Shown: positions 21,746 through 34,601, counted from the first letter of the stretch. The stretch is 64,000 bases of DNA from Asterella californica (GCA_036924285.1 JAYKYS010000009.1:21804001-21868000); one strand, 5' to 3'. Notes: generated by a model not told the origin, from the sequence alone. Made by a program: numbers and translations.

Positions 21746-24692
21746 GAGACAGGTAATAACGTTTACAATTTATCATAAAGTTCTATGATGAGCTTCTATT
21801 TAATCTTTATTTAACCGAATTTGTTCTTTTAGGTAGATTTTATCAATAAAAGTATTTTAGGCGTAATGGTTGAATGTCTAATCGCAAAATGAGTTCCTTC
21901 TGGTTACCATGCATATTTCTAGGGGCACCTCGGGTTTATAACAATTTTAGATCCTTCTGATTCGGGACAAGATTTATTAACGATAGCAATTAAAACAAAC
22001 ATATGTTTTAGCTTTGTTACCATTTTTAATTAACTACATTTGATTCTTTTTAAATAGTCCCATCATTTAGCTGTTACAGTTTGTGAGTTAAAAGTTTCAA
22101 GTAGCATAGAAGTATTTTGGTTTCACGGATAGTGAAATTGCTACTACTTTTGCCTCTCATGTTTTAGAAAATGTGTTAAGAACCATGATTAACTAGAAAG
22201 ATTACTAAAAGTATGACGGAAATGTAAACTCAGTGTGCACGATGTGAAAGCAACCTAAAGCTGCATTTGCGTTTCTGTGGCGTTTTGCTTGGATGTGCCT
22301 TCTTTCTCGACAAGAAACGTCCGGTAGGCAAATTTTAGGACAAAGGAGTCAGCAACCGGCAAGCGGAAACAATCGCAAACCATAAATTCTCACATCTACA
22401 TCACATCACATGCGTCACATGGGGGAGGACACTCACGTGTGCGTTTCGGTTTCTCACATGCGTTTAAATTTCTCACCGGACACCCGAATTTACAAGGCCG
22501 CGTTTGGTGGTGCGTTCGCGACAGTCACTTCACATTGCGTTTCACTTGCTATAGAAGGTATACGGTAAAACTTGAAAATGAACCGGGTATTCTCAGGATC
22601 TTGATTTCAAAACGAAACACAACAAAACATACTTCATGGTAGAGCGAGGTTGCGTTTTCCTTTCCGTCGGTCAACAGTTTGCTCGTAAAACTCTCGTACC
22701 GGCCGGTTTCTTTCAAAAATTTCACTGAAGTAGAATCCGGAATAAAAGCAAACGAAAGAACGAAGACGTCACTTGTCACGAAAACGCGAACGCGAACGCG
22801 AACGCTCAGGTGTGCCATGTGTGAGAAGCGATTGACGAAACGTTTGCAGTATGGCGTTCTTTACCGTTAAATCTCAGGTCAAGTCGGACGCGGCGACTCT
22901 CATTTGACAAATGGTGGTATTTTCCGGCAGCCTCGTTCTTCGTCTATCCTTCTCTTCCGACAGTGGTCTAGGCTTCTTTCTAGGACAAGGCTTGTCTACC
23001 GTCTATGACGGTTTCTGTCATTCGAAGGTCAGCACCTCTTCCTTCAACTGGTAGGAGCACAAACCGGAGTTTAGCAAGAGGCTTTGCACTCTAATCGATG
23101 TCGACCCCTCCTTCAAAATTTCCACAATTTCTAGAGAACAAGTAGAAAGATAATGATAAATTTTTTGATATAAATTGGTCCTGTCATGGCTGGAGTAGGT
23201 TCTGGATTCAAGTGATACACAGAAAATTTATTGAATCGATTAATATTAACTAGTACTATGTTCGATTCATGTTATCAATAAATACTATATAGTTTATATA
23301 ATAATTTTAAAATAAAATAATTCCATTTTTTATAAATATTAAATATTAACCAAAGAGACTAGTCCTGGAAACCAAGACATAACTCATGTGAGATGAGTAG
23401 ACCGGAGTGATTCAAAACGCACAAGTCCAAGATCCAATGATTATTTATACATTGATTTAGTTTGACGTAAATTTACTACTTAACCCTTGTGCATATTTGC
23501 CTCCTCCACAAAAAGTATGGAGAAGGCGAATATGCAGGGTGCTCTGAGTTAAACCAGAATTTGCAGATTAATAAAGCTTGGTCTGTACAGCCACTCTTCT
23601 CTAAAAGATTTACCTTTTTTTCTCGAAAGAATCATCATTTGGGACTATTTTCTCCAGCAAAGTAAGAATGTTCTGCAAAAGCTAGACTAGCTGTGCTGCT
23701 TTCTTTACTCCACTCAAATGGTCGTGAGCCTTTCTTGTTCTAATGAGTCGTGAGCCTTTGTAGCCCCAATATGGGTTTAATAGAGTCTATTAGGTTGTTG
23801 CTGTAGATGTTGCTCCTGCCAAAGTCTTGGCAGTCATCTCAGGAAGTGATAGGTCTAATTTTCTTTCGGTCGATGTGTATATCATATTTTTGCATTTTCT
23901 TTTTTTTTCTATTTAATAACGAGCAGACATTTCGTTGAGACCTTTTCCAGAAAGCCATTGATGGAACTATGGTATCTTACATAATAGACCGTAATTTTCA
24001 ACTTGCCCAGCAGTGACTGAGTTATGGATTATATCCTTCCAGATATTAGAGTTTCCTTTATTCCTTCCTTAACTTTGAAAGCCCAAGTGCCCCTATAAAT
24101 ATATTTAGTAATCTGGAGGAATTCATTCTGCGAGTTGGCTGTTAGCGAAAAAAAGAATTTAACCTTTATACCCAAAATACTGTTGTTCATAGAATTTGCT
24201 TACGAAAACAGAATCAGTTAAAGCAAAACTCTCCTAGAGCTTTACACTAATGTGATTCACTTCACAACTAACTATTGAATGACAAAATGGTTTCATGTAA
24301 CAAAATAGTATCTTCTCTCTAACCTAAAGTACACTGAGAGAAAAAAGTAAAATTCTTTTCTTTGCTTGTATAGCCGCACCCTTAATAGAGGATGTAAATC
24401 TTGAGAGTTTCCGGCGATGTCATTTCCGAAAAGTAGAATTACGGGGTTTACCCATCAAACCTCACAGATACCCAAAAGATACCCTTGAATATTCTACTGA
24501 TTTTCTCTGACTTCCGTCACGTTCCCTCGTATATACCGTACGAGTTTTTGAATTTTGAAATCCTAGAACCCAACCTGGCAGGCATCCCAAGCACTAACAG
24601 GGTCTACCACAGGGTCGATCCGTTTTTCCATAGGATAATAGTTTCCAGGTTTGAGACGCCCCTAATATTCTCCGTTCGCGTTCGCGTGGGTT
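21746..24692. other. No gene recognised; patches of higher G+C
   Basis: Mostly AT-rich. A G+C-richer patch at about 22.25-23.1 kb contains CGCGAACGCGAACGCGAACG near 22786, whose complement (GTTCGCGTTCGCG) recurs near 24674. This hints at a distant inverted pair about 1.9 kb apart. A hairpin resembling the family B 5' end lies at 23491-23535 (arms GCATATTTGCC / GGCGAATATGC). No coding frame is recognised. Confidence 0.45.
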
Positions 24693-24741
24693 TTGCGGGA
24701 CGGGCTCTGTCGTACGGCCGACGACAGAGCCCGTCCCGCAA
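24693..24741. repeat. Perfect 21-bp-arm GC-rich hairpin
   Basis: TTGCGGGACGGGCTCTGTCG... at 24693-24713 is the exact complement of 24721-24741, with the 7-base loop ACGGCCG. The arms are perfect and G+C-rich in an AT-rich neighbourhood, so this is not chance. It could be fused terminal inverted repeats of a collapsed transposon. Confidence 0.9.
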
Positions 24742-27587
24742 CTCACACACTACGATGCGCAGATTTGCCAGTAGTCTGGAATCATTCACCTTCACCAACG
24801 CTAGTAGACAGAACTGAATCCAATCACAGACATCTGGAGGCCTATGCCTTGAGGTCACGAGCGACTTGTGTGGCTGAACCATCTTCAGCACAGAAGAACT
24901 CGCGAGTTGCTCTGTTTGGGTGAAAACTATTTTCTCTGTGAGATGGACCTTTTGGTCGTTCTCGCGTTATATATTTCTGTCGATGGAGGAGAGGAGGGTA
25001 TAGTCGGTGGGCCTGGCTCCAGGGATTACTACAGGTATTTTTGTTGTTACGTCCGCTCGTTCTATTGGCTGCAGTTGCGGTGGGGATGAGGTGAGGAAAT
25101 GATTTAATTCAGGAACGATTGATGAAGATAGATTTGATGGTTTCTTCTTTGTATTAGTTATTACGTTTGAACTTTATTCGTTCTGTAAATGATCCGAAGC
25201 GAAATCCAGACGCGTCCACTTTGAGTGCGATCTGTGCGGGTATATTTCATGTTTTAGGGAACAGGAAATCTTCTTTTCATGAGTGGACCTTCCACTTTAT
25301 TGGATCTCATAACCTCATTCGTTGTGTTCTTTTGTTTGTTGGCTTTATAAGCGGTAGAGAGGATCAAGCCATTCGTTGAATCGTTAAGTGTCAGGAACTT
25401 ACCTTTTCGTTTTATCTTTGCGATACTTCTACTTGCATCACACTTCTACAAGATCACTGGACACTGACGCATCCTCTTTGCCTTACTTCCTTGGAGATCT
25501 TCGTTTCAGACCTTCTGAAACAGTGGTCATGTTCATTACTCTGGTACGCACTTTACCCCCGCCCAAACGTTTTTGCTCATAATTCTGATACCGTCATTCC
25601 AAGAGCACCCATGTGAAACGCACTGTTCTTCTCTCCTTCTCATACTTCTTTAATATTAGAAATAGCCATAATATTCCGAAGGCCTTGCTTCCACTCAGAG
25701 CAGAGGGAAAAGTGCGGAAGATATACATCAACTTCCGTCTCTTTGTTTCTTTGGTTTTCTCTCCTCTTTTCCCACTTCTTTTCTTTTCTGTTTCTCTTTT
25801 ACTCGACAGCACTCGAAAGGGGACACAAATTTCACTGTTCACGAGCAGGGCTTTTTAAATCAACATATTCTATGATAATGTTCGCTGTCGGGCCCGTTCA
25901 GCTCAGTTTCTGGATTAGAAGGAACTCCGCATGAAGAGCAGAACCACGTGGATGAGCTAACTCACGACAGGCTGACATGCTAAGCATTCTGCTAGGAATA
26001 GATTAATCCTGACGACGATTCCGAGTGTTTGTACAATCCATCCACAGTACTGTAGTTCTTAAGAGTTGACACACTTCGTCCCATGTGATGGAGTGCACTT
26101 GCGAGTCAAGTGTAGGTCACTGAGAGCCTTGAGGCTTGAAGCACGCCACAAGGGACTGCACTGACAATTAAGCTTAACTACGTGAAAACGCAGGCAGGAG
26201 AGAATCACCCTTCCATTCTGCACACCCAGCTATCGTAAAATCTGCTCTCGTGCGTAATAATTAACTGTAATGGCTATCGCAGTTCGCTCACGGATCTGGT
26301 GATAGCAAGTAGATATACGCATTTAGACTATTTTATTTCCAGTGTTCATTCATAACGAGAAAAACTAACGAAATTTTCAGAAAACCTCTATGTACAGTAC
26401 ATGGTCTTGATGTCGAGAAAACATAAGGATGATCCGGATAAATGTATGTAAGAATCTCGTTTATGCGTTACATCACTACATGCATATATAAATGTATGTA
26501 TGATGTAAAATATTTGTTTCTCCGCTTCCAACATGGTATTGTATAGGTGCCCGCCAACAGATTATAGAATTTGTAGAAAAGAAGTTTATTCTACCGAATG
26601 GAATGTGATGCTTATCCAAAAGTATTCTTCCCTCAAGCTTTATAGTAGAAGTAAACTATTATGCCATCAGGACGAGCTGTAAGTTTGATTCTGTTATACG
26701 ATCACATGCGAAGTTCTTTAAGAGAGGCATTTTTTGTCTGGTATTTTTGGTCGAGGTACACCTGAATAATGTCTATACTTATGTAACGTGTTAAACAGTA
26801 ACCGATGCTTCCACAGTTCTCAATCTCGAGTAGTGAAATGAAGTCTTAGGAAATTCTTGAAGTTCTTGATGTGAGTCGCAGACAGCTCTTGAAATATGCG
26901 TCAAAGTCTGTGTGTCTGTAGAAGCTGCCTTGTAAACTCTAGAAGCTTAGAAACGGTCTTGTTGAAGTTTACAAACCGTCCGCTAGACTAATTAAGATAC
27001 TCGACAGTGTTCTACATACTAATGTTATTCAAATATTACATTTTGTAATTAATGTGCTAGGCATAATCACGTAAATCGATGCAGTTGCACATTTTGATCT
27101 ATATTGTAGCATGCAATTAGTTTGGTATGCATATTTTGAACTATTAAACCATTGCATGCGAAAGTTCTGGTTTGATACTAACCTTCGTACCTTCTGAAAC
27201 AACAATGATAACTTTGAATATATATGATCATGTTTATCTTTGTTACGCTTGAGTATATACGCTGAACAATATTAACTTACTGAAAGGGAAATAATAAACC
27301 TTAATATTACACTTGAGTATACTCTAAACAATATGAATAACTATTTAAGTGAAAAGAAAATTCATGCACTTTCACTTTTACGTTTTCAATACTATCATGT
27401 TTCTTCCAAAATCATCATCAGCTAATGCACAATCATTGAGGTCTGAAATGCTTTATTTCCCATCCAATTATTAAGAGTCAGTATAGACTTCCACTATAAA
27501 CTCAATAATGCTTGTAGAGCAATCCATGCGGATCGTTTTGACATAAAAGATGACCCCTGCCGAGATATGACATATAAAGCATGTCGA
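24742..27587. other. No gene recognised
   Basis: Short frames on both strands only (up to 95 codons). No domain, RNA gene or clear repeat recognised. Confidence 0.5.
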
Positions 27588-27636
27588 GAAAACGGTCTTT
27601 GGAGAAGCGACCTTCGAGTTTCCAAAGACCGTTTTC
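27588..27636. repeat. Perfect 16-bp-arm hairpin
   Basis: GAAAACGGTCTTTGGA (27588-27603) is the exact complement of 27621-27636, with a 17-base loop. Pairing does not extend beyond the arms, which is short for a plant microRNA precursor. Confidence 0.8.
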
Positions 27637-28728
27637 CCAAGTATAGAAAAAAAGGAACTTTTGATTTTTCTACCAACGTTTGGAACCTGCTTTTACCTAT
27701 GGTTTATTAATATTAGGATAGTTTGATTGCTAAATCAACAAATATGAAGCATTTTCAAGGTTTTTGGAGTATGCAAGTGAGTGCTCACATGTTTTCCAGT
27801 TACTGACACAAATCGAGTTCATCATGTAGAGAACTTGTCGAGTCTGAACCTTGATCACCATTCATGTAACCCTAAACAGACGTATTAAGCAGAGGACAAC
27901 GGTGGCAGGTCTCAGTAGAGATCTCTCCATTGTATGTGGAAAGACCAAAGATCATTCCCGCATTATATGACAAGTGAGTGCTTCATTCACTGAGATTGTT
28001 TCGTTCTCTCAAACTCCCATTGATCAACTGTCATGATAAGGTTCAGCAGTGCATGTCCCTTTCATAGAGAGTAACACGAGGTATTCTTTTCTTTTAGATT
28101 ACACCTCGAAAGCTTGATTTGTGATCAATATTGCTTTCATCTGATCTGTTCATTTATGTGATGGACCTCCCAACCCCTTCTTTCCTTCACTTTTCTCTTC
28201 GAAGATCTCTATCGTTTCCACTTCTTATTTCGCAACTGTATTCTCCAGTATCTGCATCATATTCTTCATCTAACATGCGCTCATAATAATCGAGTACTCG
28301 CTCACGGGTTTTCTTTTACAACTTACGTTCCGAGGAGATCTCGTGATCATGAAACACAAAAATCTATAAATTTTAAATAATTTATAAAAAATAATGATTG
28401 AGAACAATGTCAAGACACAGACATATGAAAAATAACATTATATTCATGAATTGAGCTCATGTCAAATACAAACCTCTATCATTGAGAATAAAAAATAGCA
28501 AGAAAATATCAATAACTTTATTCATACTGAAAGATAACAAGAACAAGCATAAAATAAAGACTCACAAACAATGTGACAAAGTATAAGTTTGAATCAGATC
28601 GTAATTGCTTCTTGGCACATAAAAGTATGTTTACGGACATGTTAAAAATGATTAAATTATCATACAAGTATTCTTTTGATGGTGATCTGCTGGAAATACT
28701 TGAAGGCAAAGAGCTCCAATGTGTGTTT
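27637..28728. other. No gene recognised
   Basis: AT-rich sequence with no significant frame or recognised repeat. Confidence 0.5.
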
Positions 28729-29127
28729 GACGTCCATGAGTTGCAAGGATGTCAGGAGACGATTGACATCATAGTGATAAGCCAACGAGTTAAGTAGACA
28801 ATCATGATGTATAGAGAACAGACGAGCCGTAAGAAGACAAGATGTACATGCATTGCATATATGTCTAAAATCATGACAAACATAAGTGGGTTAGACATCC
28901 ATGGATTGCATGGATATCAATTGATTAATCTGATATACTTGAGATCAAAGAGTTGATGAGAGAACAAAAGTGATTGAGATATGAATGTTGAAAGTCAACA
29001 TCATTTAGAGATGTCGATGTTGATGAAAAGAATAATCCATTTAGTGCTTGACATCCATGGAATCCACGGATGTCACATGACAAAAGAACGAGCAGGACGA
29101 TTGATGTCCATGGAATGCATAGATGTT
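28729..29127. repeat. Array of CATCCATG palindromes, part 1
   Basis: Imperfect palindromes of about 25 bases occur at 28729, 28894, 29050 and 29103. Typical form: GACATCCATGGA followed by TGCATGGATGTC-like sequence. They are separated by AT-rich, otherwise dissimilar sequence. A second set with GTGCAT ends lies at 30379-30682. Confidence 0.75.
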
Positions 29128-29547
29128 CAGAAACTTGATTTACATGGATGACATTCGTAGAGAACACATACTACAAAGGATTCCTCATTTAAAAGATTTT
29201 TGTTGTGACTTAGATGGACAAACATATATAGTCCCTTAAATCAAAATTAAAAAAGTGTTTATATCATATGAAAAAAGATGAGACTTGGACGTATAATTTG
29301 TTGGAGATAGTATGTCCAAAGAATATCGAAGTATGATTAGCGTCAATAGAGGCTTAGTCACTTGAAAAATGCAAGTAATTCACAACTATTGAGACAAGAA
29401 AACATGGATAGATTTCCACACTATGGTGTGTTGTCAAGTCGAGTCTAACCTCAATTTCATACGTATGCAACAAAACTACTAAAAAAGAAAAAAATACATT
29501 TGATCAATCTTTGATGACATTTTTGGAGATCACATTTTCGATGAAGG

Positions 29548-29735
29548 CTGTCTTGTGCAGAATGTTCAAATTGATTATCATGGAAAGTTTTAGTCAATTT
29601 GGAGCATACTTGAGCAATTTGGAGGAATGTAATCTATGAACTTCATGGATGACATTCTACAAATCCTCCATAAATGCTCCAAATTTGCTGAAAATTTCCA
29701 TGGATGTAAATTTGAGCCTTCTACACAAGATAGTC
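29548..29735. repeat. Long imperfect inverted repeat (about 84-bp arms)
   Basis: The left arm (29548-29631) begins CTGTCTTGTGCAGAA and contains CAATTTGGAGCAT. The right arm (29651-29735) is its imperfect complement, ending TTCTACACAAGATAG. The spacer is about 20 bases. A transcript would fold into a long, bulged stem. It sits between the two palindrome arrays. Confidence 0.75.
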
Positions 29736-30378
29736 TTTAAGGATCCGATCATAAGCCTAAAAAACCAATTTGAACCCAGAAATACTATCAAAGATTGCAG
29801 CAAAAAAATAACATTTTATGTTACTGAGACATAGAAAGCACTTTTGTGAGTTGAGACGTCACTCGAGAAGACAACACGAGGAGTATCAACTACTTGAGAC
29901 TGATTTTAGTATGATACGGATTGGTAGAGAGGTTGGACTAGCTTGTTCTCCGTCGATCTTAGTCAAGTCCATCAATTTTTCTTGACAAGCGATATTTACG
30001 TTTCATCTCCACCCTCCAACATTGATCTTGCAAAATATGTTTCACTGACACAATATGCTGATTATCACACTCAAAATTTAATGACACCTTCCCAACAACA
30101 CACTTTTTGTCTTTATGTTATCTCGAACTTGATTGATCAACGCTGACAATTTGCGCTTCAACAGAAAGAGACAAAAGAATATCTTTAATAGGAGGTTGAA
30201 TCAAATACTTTGTGGTTGCTGGTGTATATTTTATCAAATGTAGTTTTGATGGTTTCATGCTCAAGCAGCTAGTTCTAAGGATTGTGTAAAGTCAACTATA
30301 TCAGTAAAACTCTAATTAAAGAATAATCATCCTTGAATCAAAATCTAAATAAAGAACTAATAGAAATGAAATTTGAGG

Positions 30379-30682
30379 AAGTTCATGGATGCATACTATG
30401 TGAGCACTCTGCTGGTTAACATAAGATATCGATAGTACACAATGATCATGTTGATGAACTATTTGGACATATATCTTTGTTATATGATAACATAGTGTGC
30501 CTTCATGAAGTTCACTGATGCATATTGTGGTATGAACGATCAATGTGTGTCCATGAAGTGCATGGACGCACAACTCGTGGAACGCTTGTGCATCCATGAA
30601 ATGCATAGATGCACGAAGATGACTCATGAGCAGACGAGCTACCTAGACTGTGTGCATCCATGAAGTTCAGGAATGCACACGG
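30379..30682. repeat. Array of CATCCATG palindromes, part 2
   Basis: Palindromes at about 30497, 30545, 30588 and 30650 follow the form GTGCATCCATGAA then TKCATGGATGCAC, with a half-site at 30379. Centre spacing is roughly 40-65 bases, tighter than in part 1. The 6-base ends differ from part 1 (GTGCAT versus GACATC), so the two sets are subfamilies. Confidence 0.75.
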
Positions 30683-31744
30683 TTAAGGCATGGATTAAGG
30701 CTTCAGATTATATGATATCAACCAAGATGAGCACTTCATGTCAGACAACATGAACCATGTACACTCATGAACTTTATGGAAACAAAGATCACTAAAGACA
30801 AAAAAAAGTTCACAATTTATGTCGATTTTGAGAAAAAATCTTACTAATATATTGGTTTTTTGTTTACTATCTATGAAATCTTAGTTTTTCTGCAATTTTT
30901 GTCAAAAACTTCAAATTTAACCAGTTTGACCAATTTAGAAAAATTTCTAAAATTTGAACTCAGAAGATTTTATCACGATTAGAATTCTAATTTTCTCGAA
31001 TTTCAAAAAATATTTAGAATTATGATTTTGTGTCTTTTTGGGTAAATTTTAAAATTTTTAATCAAATTCTGAATTTTCAGATTTATTTTCTGGAAATCAA
31101 TCTTAGGTTCTCTTTTCAGAGAGCGAATACCGGATTGAGCATCCCTCCATGAATTATTGTATGGTGAGATCTACGACACTATCTCGTTCTCTCTCTTGTC
31201 ATGATGAAGATGGTCATTTTGAATCGTTGGATCACAATCAAAATGAATTGATGATATATATTTACTAAAGATATATAAAAGACAAAGAATTATCTGTAAT
31301 ACTTGTTCAAAATTCAGTAGAGTGAACTCTCTTACCAGAATCAGAAGACACTTCTCTTGAATTTCATACCATGCAGTAAATTCTCTAAGTGATTTCTTAA
31401 AATCTATATCATACTAGATAAATATGTAAATTATAAATTAAGATTCAAAATCAAATACGGTGGTCTCCATCAGTCAGACGAGGAATTATTCCCATGATGA
31501 ACAGATTTCCAAACTTGCGTGATGAGATCTCAAAGAACAAAGAAAACACTTTGTGTCGTAAACATGCAACAATACGAGGTTCACAAGAACACACCAAGAT
31601 ACTCAAACTTCAAGGAGTGTGCATTCACCTTATCAATATGATGACAAATGATCGAGGTGCAAATTTTAAAACATAACTCTTTGTTTCTCTATCATCTTGT
31701 TGTCGATGATATTTTTTTTATCCCATTTATTCCTCTATACATGA
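30683..31744. other. AT-rich, no gene recognised
   Basis: Nothing recognisable beyond low-complexity A+T stretches. Confidence 0.45.
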
Positions 31745-32110
31745 TGCATTTACGGAGCACCTGCATATTCATCTCCTCCATCTTCCGATGGAAGCAAATA
31801 TACAAGTGGTTAATTTAATACTTAACCCTTCCGGGAGGAAGGATTAGGTATTAAATTAACACCAGAGTATATTAACATATTAACGAGTGTGGACTCTCGC
31901 ACTTGTATCTTCTGAAGCGCGGCACTCAGCGCAGGACTTATGGGTTATCTCTTACCCTCCCGTGTTTCCAGGCATGGGTAACAGATAACACTTATAAAAT
32001 ATTTTATTTTATATCTATTTAATATATATTTTTTACTTAATACCTATATATATTCTCAATATCATTAAGCGAGCAAAAGTTCTCGGAGTTAATCCAGCAT
32101 GCATATTCAT
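31745..32110. repeat. Hairpin repeat, family B copy 4 (best hairpin)
   Basis: Left arm 31810-31832 and right arm 31837-31859 pair at 21 of 23 positions around a 4-base loop. The full family order is present: a CTGCATATTC start, the hairpin, CTCGCACTTGTATCTTCTGAA, CTTATGGGTTATCTCT, an A+T tract, GTTCTCGGAGTT and GCATGCATATTCAT near the end. Confidence 0.75.
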
Positions 32111-33512
32111 TCCTCTATAGTGAAGCATTCAACTCCCGACTCCACGCACTCGGTTTTTAACCGGACCAAGAAGCACCAACACATTCAAGAGCGTGCATTC
32201 CACATAATCAAGCTACATATGATCTTTGAAATCTCAAAGACTAATATGACTCTTCTACCTTTATGACCACCTTACATATCAAGGGCTCTATATTTCTTTA
32301 TTTCGTTCGAGAAACTCTTTGTCTATCTTTTATTCTAAATTCCATTTAATATTTTCATGTCATTTTGTTCTTTGAGCTATGGCTTCCAACCATAGCCGGT
32401 CCACCACGCAATGTTAAGCAAAATATGAGGGTTAGCTCTGGTAGAGATTATCATAAATTCAAGAATATCTCAGTAACCATAATATGTTTATTCTAATAAG
32501 CATCTTCAATCTCCTTTGCAAAATTTTCCTCTATAAGAAAATATAAATGTTAAATATAAAGTCCTACTATTTAGTTAAAAAGATAATAAATTTTATCCGA
32601 ACTATTAAACGGTAACCAAACTTGAAACTGTACACAGATCTAGACACAACCCACAAACCAAACAAGAATTTAGGGTTTACTAAAACTATAATGAAAAAGT
32701 ACATTAAAAAAACACATTAATTTAATCCAAACATTACTCTATTCCCTTACTCTTCCTGACAGAAAGATGGGATTATAAATACAAGCTTGTAAGCTTGTAA
32801 GCCTTCTTCCATAATAAGCAAGCCTAACAAGAAATAGAACTACCAAGTGGATCGGTACATAATGTGCAGAGAGAATTATAGTGAATGTATTGGCTGAAAG
32901 TTTGTCACGGAGGGTTGGTGGGATAGCGAGCATCACTAAGCTTTTCTTGAGAAAGTGGTGGATTTGAATATGAGGCAGAAGTAGTGGGAAAGTTTGCTTG
33001 AGACTGACACGTGCTCAAGAAATGCTGGAAGATGAGCCAGGTATTAGACTTCTTCTGTACTTTCAAAAATCAAATCTTTGTGGAGAATATTTTCTAGGAC
33101 AGAGATGCAATAAGTGGAGAGCGAAAAGATATGATGATGAGACACAAATATCCATAAAAGCCCACTTCTCTCACTAGGCATCAAATTTGGAGTCTTTTTA
33201 GGTCTTTTTACCTAGTCGAGTTTTACTAACACCTGGTGATATCATTCTACTTGATTGTAAATAATTTATACTTTTGACTCGATTGTATAATAATACCTTT
33301 CATATTATTTCGTGAAATCAACAATATTATCTCTCCTGACCTCTGTGTTTTGATGGATCATTTTGTGACACTCCATATAATATTAGCAATGATTAAAAAT
33401 CATACACCGAGATATCTTTCTCAATTTCAGCTATTTCCTTGCCTCCTATCCTATGTATTATATCTGTTACTAGCATTTAGTCTTTTAATAGTTATTAGTA
33501 TTTACTTTACTT
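32111..33512. other. No gene recognised
   Basis: AT-rich sequence with only short frames (65 codons or fewer). Confidence 0.5.
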
Positions 33513-34219
33513 TTTTTCTTTTTTTCTGACGGAGGCAGTCCAAACTTTATTAAACACGGAGACACAAAACAAGAAACCAACAGTGAAGAGAGGACAACCA
33601 CTAAAGACCGGGGAAAGCAGGTCAACCCAACGCACCTCCCAAGTACCAACACAGAGCAAGAAATCTACTTAGTCAGCCCCCTCCAGCAACTTCACGACTC
33701 TGTCGACCCTAACAAATCAGAAGTTTTTTTGTCAACCTCCACGTAAGATATACCGGGAAAGTTCTTATGATGTTCTTGATACAAAAGTGTTAAAAGAACC
33801 TTAGTGCAAAAATCTGTTGTGATATGTTCTTCTATTAGTCATATTACCGATTACTGGTTGATACGTCTTACTCTTACTGGTAATGTCAGGTCCGGAGGTT
33901 GACAAAGAAACTTTTGAACTGTAGAGGTTGACAGAGTCGTGAAGTTGCTAAAGGTGGCTGACTAAGTAGATTTCTAACACAGAGCCGAACAAACAAGTCG
34001 ATGGGAACTCCCGGCATACAGGAGCCAGAAGGGGAAGCGGAATGAACAACAAACTCCGAATGCCATAGCTAACTAGTACAACTTCTATCCTAACAAAGTA
34101 GACGTAATCCACTGGTGAGGTGATGCCAAATTTGCAGAAAAATCTCTTTTTGCTACTTAGACTGCGAAGTAGAAAGTGAAGCCCCAGCAAAATCCAGAGC
34201 CAAGTAGTAGTGCTGGCGA
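33513..34219 (-). mobile_element. LINE-like 3' end, minus strand, split by a MITE
   Basis: On the minus strand the unit ends AATAAAGTTTGGACTGCCTC followed by CGTC and an A-rich tail (near 33515-33530), the look of a plant LINE tail. A minus-strand frame (34219 downward) runs into the MULE-like element at 33658-33976. Taking that element out with one copy of its 9-bp duplication leaves the frame open almost to the tail. The translated part has no motif that I can name. Confidence 0.5.
33658..33976. mobile_element. MULE-like MITE (319 bp, ~85-bp inverted ends)
   Basis: The two ends are inverted copies over about 85 bases, outermost [A/T]AGAAATCTACTTAGTCAGC. Exact direct repeats ACACAGAGC flank it at 33649-33657 and 33977-33985. 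Long inverted ends with a 9-bp duplication are the Mutator-like signature. There is no coding capacity. It is inserted in the LINE-like tail described above. Confidence 0.85.
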
Positions 34220-34593
34220 AAGTAATTGGCTTGATCATACCCCCAATACGATATTTGCGTTTGATCGTATCTCTTTTAATGTTAGGTTATTTGATCATAC
34301 CTCTGACGGGTTATTGATAGTACAACCAATCATTTATTTTTTAGTTCATTATTTTAGTATTTTCAATCTTGATTAAATATTATTGTAATTCAAAATATTT
34401 AACATAAAAGACACGTTAGACTATCCATATTCGCATTTCTTTAATATGTGCAGTCTCGCACGTGAGTAACATCACAAAGTGATTGGTTTTACAGATAATA
34501 GCCTGTCAGGGGTGTGATCAAGCCATACATTGTTAAGAAGAGTATGATCAAGCTCACGGAACCTACTGGGGGTGTGATCAAGCAAATTTCTGG
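34220..34593. mobile_element. hAT-like MITE, family A copy 2 (374 bp)
   Basis: The left end has GGCTTGATCATACCCC and the right end GGGGTGTGATCAAGCAAA, inverted copies of each other. Exact 8-bp direct repeats GCTGGCGA flank it at 34212-34219 and 34594-34601. The interior aligns throughout with copy 3 at 41002, for example ATCTTGATTAAATAT and GACACGTTA. No transposase is present. Confidence 0.9.
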
Positions 34594-34601
34594 GCTGGCG
34601 A

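Noticed and set aside
25594..25858. Overlapping 81-82-codon ORFs on both strands
   Set aside because: They are mirror frames in pyrimidine-rich low-complexity DNA without recognisable products.
28729..30682. CRISPR-like array
   Set aside because: The repeats are imperfect palindromes with very unequal spacing in a plant nuclear setting; there is no cas context.
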